The notes beneath the pieces are model-generated. The model was not told the DNA's origin, did not search any database, and was given only the letters and a program-made list of their open reading frames with translations. A DNA stretch of 64,000 nucleotides from Azolla caroliniana (lineage: Eukaryota > Polypodiophyta). Below are positions 32,180 to 41,620 of the stretch, piece after piece. The stretch covers positions 11,594,001 to 11,658,000 of the forward strand of contig JBHGNT010000006.1 of the NCBI GenBank assembly GCA_043228905.1, read 5' to 3'. The position numbers and the translations under genes are program-made. Each line of letters starts with the position of its first letter. The stretch's first letter is position 1.

Positions 32180-32451
32180 CCCAGGTGGTTGAGCAAGAAG
32201 AGGACATGGAAGTAGGTCCCCAAAAGGCCTTAGAATGAGAGCTTAAGATCAAAATAGTTGAGCAAGAGACTAAGGTGGAAGGACCCCCCCTAAGAACCAG
32301 AAAACACGATTGAGAACGAGACAAAGGCGGACACTATCAAGTTGGTTGAGCAAGAAGAGAAACATAGATCCCAAAGAACCTTGGAACAAGAACTCGAGAT
32401 CAAGGTGGAGGAACAAGAGGTGAAATTGGAGGGATCCCCCCAAGGAACCAT
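32180..32451 (+). pseudogene. Decayed Gypsy gag (element K), right part
   Basis: Continues the Glu-rich tail seen before 16100, with repeated VVEQEE / IVEQETKVEGPP-like stretches and stops. Copia D is inserted at its right end. Confidence 0.55.
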
Positions 32452-32870
32452 TGTTGAGCAGACAAGCTCAACATGATCCGGATCCGCTGAATAAGCCAGT
32501 GCCGGATCGGTATCCGAAACGAAGGGATGTATCGGTGTCCAAATCTTCGTGTAATCGGTAGGCCATTACAGGCCTACGATCCTAGCCTAGTAATTAGGAA
32601 TATTTTTAGGAGTCAGTGTCAATAGCTCGGTATGAGCATTGAAGTACATGTTAGTACTTATGTCAGTCCTTTTAAGGACTTGTATAAAAGTGCTCACTGA
32701 GCACATTGTATGCACATAGTGTTTATTATTTTTGAAATTGAGTTTACATTCTACTCTCTCTGTCTCTCCCGCGTATTGTGTATTCTCAAGCTTTCCATTA
32801 AACCTTATCTCGGTTTTCTATTGCTATCTGGCTGAGCCGGTTTGTTTAAGCTTTCGTACATTAACTTTCA
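32452..32870 (+). repeat. 5' LTR of Copia D
   Basis: 419 bp, starting with a near-palindromic end (TGTTGAGC at 32452-32459 facing GCTCAACA at 32466-32473) and ending ACTTTCA. TATAAAAG is at 32683-32690. Confidence 0.82.
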
Positions 32871-32872
32871 CA

Positions 32873-32884
32873 TGGTATCCGAGC
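32873..32884 (+). other. Primer binding site of Copia D
   Basis: TGGTATCCGAGC, one base off the initiator tRNA-Met complement, 2 bp after the LTR. Confidence 0.8.
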
Positions 32885-32971
32885 GCGAGGGTTAAAAATC
32901 CTCTACTGCCGGCAGAAAGCCCTGGATAGACGAAAACCTAATTTCCAGTAAAGAACAGATAGAAGAAGGAA

Positions 32972-33086
32972 ATGGACAGAGGAATGGTTAGCTCGCTTTT
33001 GACGGAGAAGCTCGATAGAAGCAACTATGCATCTTGGTCCTACAAGATGCACCAGTACCTATTGGCGCACAATTACTAGAGTTATG
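32972..33086 (+). pseudogene. Copia D gag, 5' part
   Basis: ATG at 32972 begins MDRGMVSSLLTEKLDRSNYASW and KMHQYLLAHNY, then a TAG, then SYVE. It is homologous to the gag N-terminus of A (SWEYKMHQYLVGQDYWSYIKG). Transposon E follows. Confidence 0.8.
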
Positions 33087-33094
33087 TTGAAGAA
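33087..33094. repeat. Left target-site duplication of transposon E
   Basis: TTGAAGAA, against TTGAAGGA at 40736-40743. The D gag frame (Val-Glu-Gly-Gly) shows TTGAAGGA is ancestral, so the left copy has one later change. Confidence 0.85.
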
Positions 33095-33125
33095 CACCGG
33101 GTCATTTGAAACAGGTAATATGTCG
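33095..33125 (+). repeat. Left terminal inverted repeat of E
   Basis: 31 bp, exact reverse complement of 40705-40735, beginning CACCGGGTCATTTGAAACAG. Confidence 0.95.
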
Positions 33126-33183
33126 CATTATGAGAACACTACGTCGAAAAAGGGCACAAAAGCACGCAGTTTTCAAAAAGACA

Positions 33184-33195
33184 CGACGCATGCGT
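33184..33195 (+). repeat. Left subterminal motif of E
   Basis: CGACGCATGCGT, containing the palindrome ACGCATGCGT at 33186-33195, 89 bp inside the left end. The right end has CGATGCATGCGT on the opposite strand (40625-40636). It may be a transposase binding site. Confidence 0.5.
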
Positions 33196-33419
33196 AAAGC
33201 TTTTCAAAAAAGGTGGCAAAATATATTGAATTTCAACATGACTACCACTTTGAGTCATAAGTAAAATGCCTCCAAAAATACATCACCAAAATTACAAAAT
33301 AATGTACAACATGTCTACCAGTTACAATTATACATATTCGTGAGTTTACATCCAAAACAAATTTACAAAGCTTCCGATCATGTAGTAAAACAATCCCCAG
33401 CTTGAACCAAACCAATATA

Positions 33420-36092
33420 TTAAGACATGTCTGATGGACTAGAAGAGCATTCTGACGTCTCATCCTCATCATCAGTGGCAATCAAAGCATTATCCTCATC
33501 CAATTCCAACCCAACATCTTTGTGGTTATGAGAATTGCTTCTGGTTATTCTCTGTATTTCGTTTGACACCATGTTTGGGATTTTCTCCTTTATTATCTTG
33601 ATAGTTGCTTGTCTTAGATGACCTGATTTTGTCAATGAGAAGTCATATACTAGTATGTCAACACGGTCTAGTGCGAGAGTAGCCGTGCTCGGTATATTCT
33701 TTCTTCTTCTCTTTCTGCTTGAACATCCGACATCCTTAACCATCTCTAAAGAATACTTTCCTGTAAATGCATCAGTTGAATTTGTCTGATACCAATGGAC
33801 TACTATTGACTTTGTCTGACTACTTTCTTCATCCCTTACTAATTCAATAATTTTTGCAATCCAAAATGGATGGCCCAAGGTATCGTCCCCTGCTAATGTT
33901 GCAACCAACATTCCCACTTGTAGTTCTTGCAAATTCCCTTGCCATCTTGCCTCAACAGTACGTGACTTTCTTGGTCCCACATAAATATCTCTTTGCAGTG
34001 GCCGAACTAAATCATGAAGCTCCATATTATTCGATTGTTGGTGATGAGTCTGTGATATCATTGATGTCATCCCAATGTTCCATGTGAATGGGATACGGAT
34101 TGGCCATAAACCGGCGATGTAATTATCTAAAATGGTGCGTTGATGGGTGAAGAAAATCTCCCACCATTCAACATCCTCATCACCGGCATACTTCTTAGTC
34201 CGAACAATATTATTTTGTTTCTCTACTAGACATCTCAACCAATATGCCCTTTGTTCATCAATAGTACTATTTGGTGCTACATTTTTACGATCATCATATG
34301 GCATTTGTTGTGCACCATGTAGAGGTTCATCTGGGATATGAAGAAGGAGCCTACAACCTTCTTGGGGCTCCCATTGTGCACTAGATGAGTATTGTTTCGC
34401 AAACAACACCGTCATCTTCAGGTGGGCCGATCTTTGTTTTATGAGGAAGACATGGTTGAAACTTATATTATTAAGAGGTGCAAGCACCCTACCTTTAGTC
34501 CCGTCACTATCCATGCAGAAATGTTTAAAGTCGTATACTTCTTCCAAGTGTTGTACTTCAGGCTTTGGTGTATATGTTTCACTAATCAATTTGGATAGCG
34601 TGGGAAGTGTGAAAGCATTACAGCGAGCAAGTTTCTTTGAGAACCTACTGAACATTTGATCAATGTGATCATGGGTATGACCAACCAACAAGAAGTTAAC
34701 CCTTATCTTTTTAAATATGCCCCTCTCTACTAGCATGCTTAGATAGCCGAAGACAGTTGAGTTCTTATTCTCTCTTGCTGTGTTGTCTAGTTGCACATAT
34801 AGAACTTGCGGGAGTATACCTGACCATGATTGCAATACCCTGTGCATGACAGTGACAGTAAGATTAGGGTCGTTGTGGATATTGGGATAAGTTAAGAACA
34901 CTTGCGGTCTTATAGTTTGACAGTATGTCAAACAACCCACTAGATGCATTTGCATGAGACACTCATCTCCAATATCCTTGGGGAGTCTTTGAAAATGCGG
35001 CAAACAAGTTTTCTTTTGATCCATGCCGTCAATAATCATGCACATATACTTTTCGGGAGATTGAAACGCTTTTTGTCGGTGATGCATAGCCTTAGTACGT
35101 TCCAATGCCTGACTTTCATGATGTTCTTTTAACAGGTTCTTGTAATTCTTGATCTCTACATCTGATTTTCCACCCTTGGCCATACTTTTTAAACTCGCAC
35201 ATATTGAGCAGACTCCCATTCGCACCTTTCGTGGGATAACCACGTTATTAAATTGTAACCTCCATAGTCGATTAAAATGCCTGTACTGTATGTAAGGCTC
35301 AACATCGGAAGACATGTCGTCCTTGTACGATTGGTAAACTTCCCTTCGAGTAAAGTTATCTGACAAATGAAGTCTTCCTGTCGTTGGCATAACTTCGCAC
35401 TATTTTGAAAAATATACCTCCATCCACCTAATTGCCTGTTGCCCAATTTGACCCTTACATCCAGAACCATTTTGATCGAACTGTACCCAGGAGCCCTTCA
35501 CAAGTCGCTCTTGAACTCGTTGCAGCCGCATATTTCCAATGCTATGAGTGATTTTAAAAGCTGCTCAACAACACTTGGTATATAGTCCAAGGAAATATTC
35601 AACTTGCGTTGAATTAGGCCCTGCTTTGTGATCCAATTTAAGTTGCATATGCGAAAGAAGAAATGTATCTTGCTCTTCCCCATTAAGCGACAAGTATTTT
35701 TGTCGTGTTTCACGTAACCTTGACTTTCCATAAGTTGATAGACAGAGATTTGCACAACACGATTTGTTCAAGTCGCATAGAAGTTGACGATCAGAACATA
35801 AGAAATTAAATCTCGTTTCACTAACTTGTTGAGGAACTCTTTTAAATGCTAGAGGTTTAGTAATGTTATTGTTATCTATCGATGAAGAATCGTCCGCTTG
35901 TAATCTTGCATGAAGAGGGCCATCAACAGGATCAATTGAAAACAGAGAATTCGAAGTACTAGGAGCCACACTTTTCTGTTTAAGCCGCGAATGTTTTTTG
36001 TGGTCGTACTCTTCTATTGAGAAATACGAGTTGTCTGACAATGAAAAGGGGGCAATAGAAAAAAGAGATATTCTACTTGTAGAAGAAGACAT
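33420..36092 (-). pseudogene. DUF7869-like putative DDE transposase with two in-frame stops
   Basis: One frame of 890 codons runs from ATG at 36092 to a stop at 33420, broken only by TGA (35565-35567) and TAG (35400-35402). There is no frameshift, so two point mutations explain the damage. The N-terminal third is Ser-rich, then CCANLCLSTYGKSRLRETRQ, and VCSICASLKSMAKG (about residues 270-285) with a CxxC pair. The core has MIIDGMDQKK, then LYVQLDNTARENKN, and VNFLLVGHTHDHIDQMFS. Spaced acidic residues in IDGMD, QLDN and HIDQ would fit an RNase H-fold DDD/E nuclease, and GHTH-x-x-x-D plus ENKN are hallmarks I associate with DUF7869 proteins. The C-terminus is basic then acidic (RKRRRKN; ELDEDN). 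Assignment as the transposase of E rests on location inside the inverted repeats. Confidence 0.75.
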
Positions 36093-36157
36093 TTGAGGGA
36101 GTCTAACTGTATTCTAAAACCTTCTTTTAAGAAAATTAAGGAATACTGAAGCCTAAC

Positions 36158-36163
36158 TATATA
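36158..36163 (-). promoter_or_regulatory. Candidate TATA element for the transposase gene
   Basis: TATATA 66 bp upstream of the minus-strand ATG at 36092, within the 210-bp divergent spacer of transposon E. Confidence 0.4.
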
Positions 36164-36265
36164 ACTACCCGAACACTTAGATTAACTATATTATTTTCCG
36201 AAATTTTCCTAAAAAACAAATAATTAAAAATTATTTTTTATTTCGAAAAGAATGCTAAAGTCTTC

Positions 36266-36273
36266 TATATAAG
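36266..36273 (+). promoter_or_regulatory. Candidate TATA box for the ParB-methyltransferase gene
   Basis: TATATAAG, 30-37 bp upstream of the plus-strand ATG at 36303, implying a very short 5' leader. Confidence 0.45.
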
Positions 36274-36302
36274 GAGGTTAGAAATTTCATTTTCATTATC
36301 AC

Positions 36303-39300
36303 ATGAAAGAATCCATCGAGCTCAGAGCACAGGCCAATTTTCGAGCACTCAGAAGCACATCGTGGACAGCACTACCTCCGGCACGAACCATGAACACGGG
36401 AAAGAAAATCATCAGGTTAGTAATATTCATTACATTTTTTAAGATTCCTAAAGATTCCTTAAAGATTTCTTTCCTCAACACATAGAAATTTTATTTTATT
36501 TTGTACAACGAACTTGGAAAGCAATTCTGAAAGCCAGGACCTTCAACCAAAATCTGATGCAGTGCATCGGATTTTGGTTGAAGGTCCTGCCTTTCAACGC
36601 AAATCCGATGCACTGCATCGGATTTTGGTTGAAAAAAATGTTGTTTTTGCGATAAAAAACTATCGCATGGGACCATAAAATTGACGTAATTTAAATGATA
36701 ATTTGCGTGATTTAGTTAAAATTGTACGTTGTTTCTATGTTTTCACCAACGTTTTTAATTTCAGTGAACCCAGACAAAAAGTTCCTTCATTTAGATTGAA
36801 GATTCGATCTCCGACAAAACGAGATTCTGGCTCCTTCATGAAGGACACGAGTAAAAAGAATTTATTTGACTCAACGGGGGAAGGAGGATCCAAGTCATCT
36901 GTGGCTACTACCAAAATCAACAAAGGTAGTACGCAAGAGGAGAAAACGGTTGAGGTGAAATATAAGGATTACCCCGAACTTGAATGGTGTCTCTCTTATG
37001 TCGAGGAGGATGGGGTGCTGTTATTGATAACGGCAAAATCGGACGGGGAAGGGAAACTTCAGCTTGGAAAAACATTTAATTACGGGCATGTAACCAAGCT
37101 AGAGTACGAAGACATTGACTCTACAAGTATTTTAATCGACGTCTCGAGCTCAGTTGGCAACAGGCGATTGCGACTTGATGAGGGAAACCTAGTACCCGAA
37201 TCTTGCAATCCCAAGGCTTTGCATAAAGACCTGCAAACGAAAAATAACTTGTTGGTAGCTCTTCGGCCGTACGTGACAGGAGAGATGATGACCGGTGAAG
37301 CAGAAACTCCACCGAAAAAGTCTAGGAAGACAAATCCTGTTCAAAAGAAATATACTAAACGACCACGACCCGAAGAAGAAGAAGAAGAAATATTAGAGTT
37401 CGTGGAAGAAGAAGACGACCAACAAGTCGACGTTGTGGCTCCAGGCGGACAACTATCTTCTGGTGTCCTGACGTCAGAACAAAATAAAATAAGAGAAAAT
37501 ATTGTGAAGACTAAACTTGTGCGCAGGGGCCAGCTATTTCATTTGCCCATTACTTCTATCCAAAGGCCCCCCATTGACCCCGTGACTGGAAGACGTCCCT
37601 TGAAAATTAGGGAGCCGCACTCCGTCCATGTGCAAAACCTGAAAAGCAAAATGAAAATCAATCCTCACGCTACTGTGGTGCCATTTTTGGTAATGGTTGA
37701 TCAAGAACAATGCCCAACAGTAGCAGATTTCAAGTATAGCTCTGTAGACGATTACACATACTATGTAATCGGAGGATCACATTCGGCCGAAGCTCGACGA
37801 CAGCTTGTCAAAGAATATCCTCTCACGCCGTTCTTCAAATACGTCGAATGTAAGGTATATGCAGGACTAACTCACGAGGAGGCGAAGCTGCTCGCATGGG
37901 ACCATAACAATGACAACGATTATAGGCAAAAGATGTCATGTATAGAGAGGATAAGATTTTTTCATCATGAATACCTCGATGCCTTGAATCGTTTTGGTCC
38001 AAGATTGTGGCCTGGATTGCGACGTCAGTGTTTATTGGAAGTAGGGATTGCAGTGGATGAGAGTACCAAATCCGAAGGTCTCCGAAAATATGATTCTTGG
38101 TTTCAACTAGCTTTTCGGACCGGAGAGGTGTGGGATCTCCAAGACAAAATATTCTCTATGTGGGAGAGGAAAGAAGTCAAGGGGCAAAGATCAAAAAAGG
38201 GAAGAATTGATCCACAAGTTGAGATGAAATCAAAGACCAAGGGAAAAGGCGACTTGGTAATCGAGGAGTTAGCAGAGGACATGAAACTTTTACCTTGGAG
38301 ATCATTACAAGGTATCAAAGATGATAGATTGTTAATATCTGTGCTATCTCGAGTGGTCGCCAAGGAATTTAGTTTGGACGAGATGGTAACAGACTTGCAA
38401 AAGTAAGTGTTTATAGTATACCTTTTCATGAAAGTCTTCAATGATTTTGAATATCTTATTTCTAATTTCATATTGATTGTGCAATCACAAGGTATACATG
38501 AAGATTCAGGAGTTGATGATGCAAAAACTGAGTTTACCGACATGGGAAGAAGTTGAACAAGCCTGCCCGATAACTTCTTCTTACAAGGCATTGGAGGAAT
38601 ATTTTATTGTATTTAGAGAATGGGTATGTGTCTTTTGAATGTTGACATGTTAGAAAGTAATGTTCCCTGCTAACAACAATGACACTTGCAGATACCATCA
38701 AAATCGAAAAAGAACAACGACAATAATGACGGTATTCCAGCGGCCTTCACCACGCACTTAGAACGTGCGAAATATGAGAAGAGAATGACCAAAGGGAAGG
38801 AAATGGAACTGCCCGAGGATTCGGAGACTGTAAAGAGTTTTTTGCATAGGTCTAATCCTTTCAAACAGCTTCATTATAGTGTTTTCAATGGCGAAGTATC
38901 CCAGATGCTCGAACTGTTACCAAGAAGGCACTACACTTTGCTGATAGCTGACATACCATATGGTTTCCGTATTGCAGGATCAACATATGATGATGTGCCT
39001 TTCAAGTACCCTCAAATCGAGAAAATGGTAAAGGATTTCGCAGAACTGACATTGGCCCCCTTGTGGAGGATAGTCATATTTCATAGCATGGGGCAATCAC
39101 TGTCAGTCACAACAGCTTTGAAGTCCCATTGTCATGCCACTGAACACATGCATTGGTGCGTTATAGTTCGCTTTTACTCATTACAGTACTTCTTATTATA
39201 TGTACACATTTACACCTCTAATACTTGATTTTCTTTCTCTATAGGATCAAAACAAATATTACACGTAGCCCTGGCGATCGAATGGTTAGTGCGGTCGAAC

Positions 39301-39974
39301 ATTTTTGTGTGGGCTACTATGATTCAATTACAAAGAAGAAGGCTAGAGCACATGTCAATGAGCGTAACGTGGTTAACTACATCATGTGCCCAACTGTAAC
39401 CAAAAAATTAAGACATGTGTCAGGGGATAAAAGTATGGTGAACCCTTATCAAAAACCTCAAAGATTGATCAACCGCCTCATAGAGCTCTTCTCGAATCCA
39501 GATGATTGGGTCCTAGACTTGTTCTCTGGCACAGGTATAATATATATATTTAATTTCAATCATGTCAATCAAGTTTAAGACGTTACTTCTTATATATACT
39601 TGTTTGTGTTCATGCGACCATTAGGTACAACGACAACTTGTGCATTGAAGATGTTTAGAAACTGTGTTGCATTGGAGAAGGACCCTGCTCAAGTTAACTT
39701 CATCAAAATGAGGATCACAGGAATCTGGGACTGTCCAGATCAGGATCAAGAAGTCGGAGCAAAACACATCAACGAGACAGAGATGTTCCAGATGACTTCA
39801 CGAGAACCAATGGAACCAATTGATGAAGAAGCAGGGGAGCTGGTGGACCTAGAAGATGTAGCACAGTTTGACCATACATCAGATTCGGGAGAGCTTGGAG
39901 ATAACACGAATGAAAACAGTCTAGAACAATCAGTGCCAGAGCAGCCTGCTCTGCCTGATTTGCTTATAGATTGA
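36303..39974 (+). CDS. ParB-like domain / beta-class DNA methyltransferase fusion (six exons)
   Basis: My model: exons 36303-36415, 36765-38385, 38492-38623, 38692-39155, 39245-39534 and 39625-39974, giving 989 residues in frame. Introns 1, 3, 4 and 5 have GT-AG ends that restore the frame exactly. Residues 1-290 are a basic/acidic unknown region with an Asp/Glu run. About 290-430 form a ParB-like domain (FHLPITSIQ, then VIGGSHSAEARRQL, then THEEAKLLAWDHNN). About 700-905 are a methyltransferase: motif IV LLIADIPYGF (about 703-712), then motif X-like NPYQKPQRLINRLIELF, motif I VLDLFSGTGTTTT (about 866-878) and NCVALEKDPAQVNFIKMRI. Motif IV before motif I is the beta-class order of N6-adenine/N4-cytosine enzymes; Asp in DIPY favours adenine-N6. 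The tail is acidic. ParB-methyltransferase fusions are typical of phages and bacterial mobile elements. It would act on DNA, perhaps the transposon itself. A consensus donor at 38403 is out of frame. Confidence 0.82.
36535..36589 (+). repeat. Near-perfect 55-nt hairpin in intron 1 of the methyltransferase gene
   Basis: Arms of about 27 nt pair completely except for one G-U and a single central G: AGGACCTTCAACCAAAATC faces GATTTTGGTTGAAGGTCCT, and inner TGATGCA faces TGCATCG. It lies in intron 1 (36416-36764), 120 bp from the donor. Confidence 0.85.
36592..36634 (+). repeat. Second hairpin in intron 1, related to the first
   Basis: A 43-nt inverted repeat whose core AAATCCGATGCA (36601-36612) faces TGCATCGGATTT (36614-36625) perfectly, with two mismatches in the outer arms. 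The right arm repeats the sequence of the right arm of the first hairpin. Confidence 0.8.
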
Positions 39975-40704
39975 TGTAGATGGTGTAATGTAAAAATTGA
40001 GGATTTTGAGGCATAATGTTCACCATCACTTCATATTATATTTGTATATGAGAACATCTGTAATTGTTTATCGTTTAATTAAATTCACCTGTTCATAATT
40101 TCCCTTTTTAATCATTATTGGAACCGTTGTTTGTATTTACATATAATTGGTCACCATGCTCTTCTTCAGTTTGAGATATTAACATGATATTGTAATTTCT
40201 CATTTCTGTTAGCATGACTGTATATGAAAAGGCGAATGTTTTTTATAATAAGAGATTTTTAGTTACCTACGGTTCAAGTCTACTGGTTCCACATAGTATA
40301 AATGAATGTTGTACGTAATTGTTACTCTTACCAATTACATTGTCATGAACTATATGACATTATACAATGAAACTATCGATATACCCGTCCAACAAGTGGG
40401 GTACTACTTTATTCCTAAACCCAAAACCACATATTTATAATTACGGTTTATGTAGTTTTACTCTACAATTTGAATATGGATACCAATTTTAGAACTTTAT
40501 ATTGAACCAAGTCTTCAATTGTGCTCCATGATATGCAAATTGACACGAATGTGGACACATATACAATTTAGTAATTGCTAGGTTTTTTTTGTTCTATATT
40601 TAACCATCAAGTCGCAAAAGGGGTACGCATGCATCGTATATTTTCGATATCAGGCTAAAATAGGGTACTTTTCTACATCTGGCCAACTATGCCAAAAGAG
40701 AATA
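39975..40704. other. Non-coding right margin of transposon E
   Basis: AT-rich sequence with no open frame of note. It must contain the 3' UTR and polyadenylation site of the methyltransferase gene (for example TAATTAAATT near 40076). Confidence 0.5.
40625..40636 (-). repeat. Right subterminal motif of E
   Basis: Reverse complement CGATGCATGCGT matches 11 of 12 bases of the left motif at 33184-33195, 99 bp inside the right end and in mirror orientation. Confidence 0.5.
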
Positions 40705-40735
40705 CGACATATTACCTGTTTCAAATGACCCGGTG
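40705..40735 (-). repeat. Right terminal inverted repeat of E
   Basis: 31 bp, exact reverse complement of the left repeat, followed by the target duplication TTGAAGGA (40736-40743). Confidence 0.95.
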
Positions 40736-40743
40736 TTGAAGGA

Positions 40744-41620
40744 GGAAATGAAGTAGCGTCGGAGGCAGCACACAAGGACTTCCTAGCATGGGACCAAGGA
40801 GCGTGTAGAGTATTATATTGCCTCGCGTCCTGTCTGCACGATCACATGCTCAGCTACATCAAGGACGCAAAAATGTCAAAAGATGCCTGGGAAAATCTAC
40901 AGAAGATTTTCAATGCAAGCACCACGGCCCGGAAGTTGCAGCTCCATCAAGAGCTCAACAACATCTGACAACGGGATGTGTCGGTCACCGACTACACCAC
41001 CAAGATAAAGGAGATATGAGACGCGTTGTTGTCCATCAACGTGATGGTGGACGAAGACGAGAAGGTCCAAATCTGCCTCAGTGGTCTATCATAGAGGTAT
41101 GGGCCTATTCGAACGGCGATTTGCACCCGAGAGAAGCCCTTGTCGTTCGTCGACTTACAATCAATGCTGATGGTCGAAGAAAACCACACGAGTGAGTTGA
41201 GGACCACTCAATCGGACAACCAGATGATGTACACAGAGGCAGATCGGCCCTGTAGGTGCGGAGGACGAGGTGGATTGACACGCAATAGTGACGGCCGACA
41301 AGAGCAGAATCAGAGGCACGGAGATAGTGCCAATAGTAGTTCTGGACCCACCACGAGCAAGGGGAGTCAAGGCGGCGCCAGGAACCGATAATCGAAAACC
41401 GAAACGGAATGCTAGTATTGTGGTAAGAAAGGCCATAGGGAGAGCGAGTGTTGGAAGAAGCACGCCAATTCGGACAAATCCAAATTCGGCAAGGCCGAAC
41501 AAGGGAGTCGGCAACGTTCGCACTACGCCGAAGGATCAGAAGGATCTGGAACCGGAAAGACCAGAAATGGATCAAGCCCAGCCTTTGTGATGAAGCACAA
41601 GGCAAACTCGACAAAGAATA
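40744..41620 (+). pseudogene. Copia D gag, 3' part
   Basis: Resumes the gag frame (AHKDFLAWDQGACRVLYCLASCLHDHMLSYIKDAKM, AWENLQKIFNASTTARKLQLHQELNNI) then stops and shifts. A zinc-knuckle remnant near 41407-41457 reads YCGKKGHRESEC with a stop replacing the residue after the first Cys. Confidence 0.8.

Larger units (their letters stand above)
33095..40735. mobile_element. DNA transposon E carrying a ParB-methyltransferase gene
   Basis: A 7641-bp element inserted in gag of Copia D. It has perfect 31-bp terminal inverted repeats (33095-33125 and 40705-40735, starting CACCGGGTCATTTGAA) and an 8-bp target duplication. It holds two divergent genes: a minus-strand DUF7869-like putative transposase (33420-36092) and a plus-strand multi-exon ParB-like/DNA methyltransferase gene (36303-39974). 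Each end has a non-coding margin (about 0.3 kb left, 0.76 kb right), and a shared subterminal motif lies about 90-100 bp from either end. An 8-bp duplication fits the hAT and KDZ/Zisupton groups, but the protein does not look like a hAT transposase, so I leave the superfamily open. Confidence 0.93.

Noticed and set aside
35400-35567. Introns removing the two stops in the DUF7869-like gene
   Set aside because: The sequence between and around the stops stays in one coherent frame, and the only GT...AG pair around the second stop would be about 25 bp, too short for a plant intron.
33095-40735. E as a CACTA (CACTA/En-Spm) transposon
   Set aside because: The ends begin CACCGGG and the target duplication is 8 bp, whereas CACTA elements start CACTA and duplicate 3 bp.
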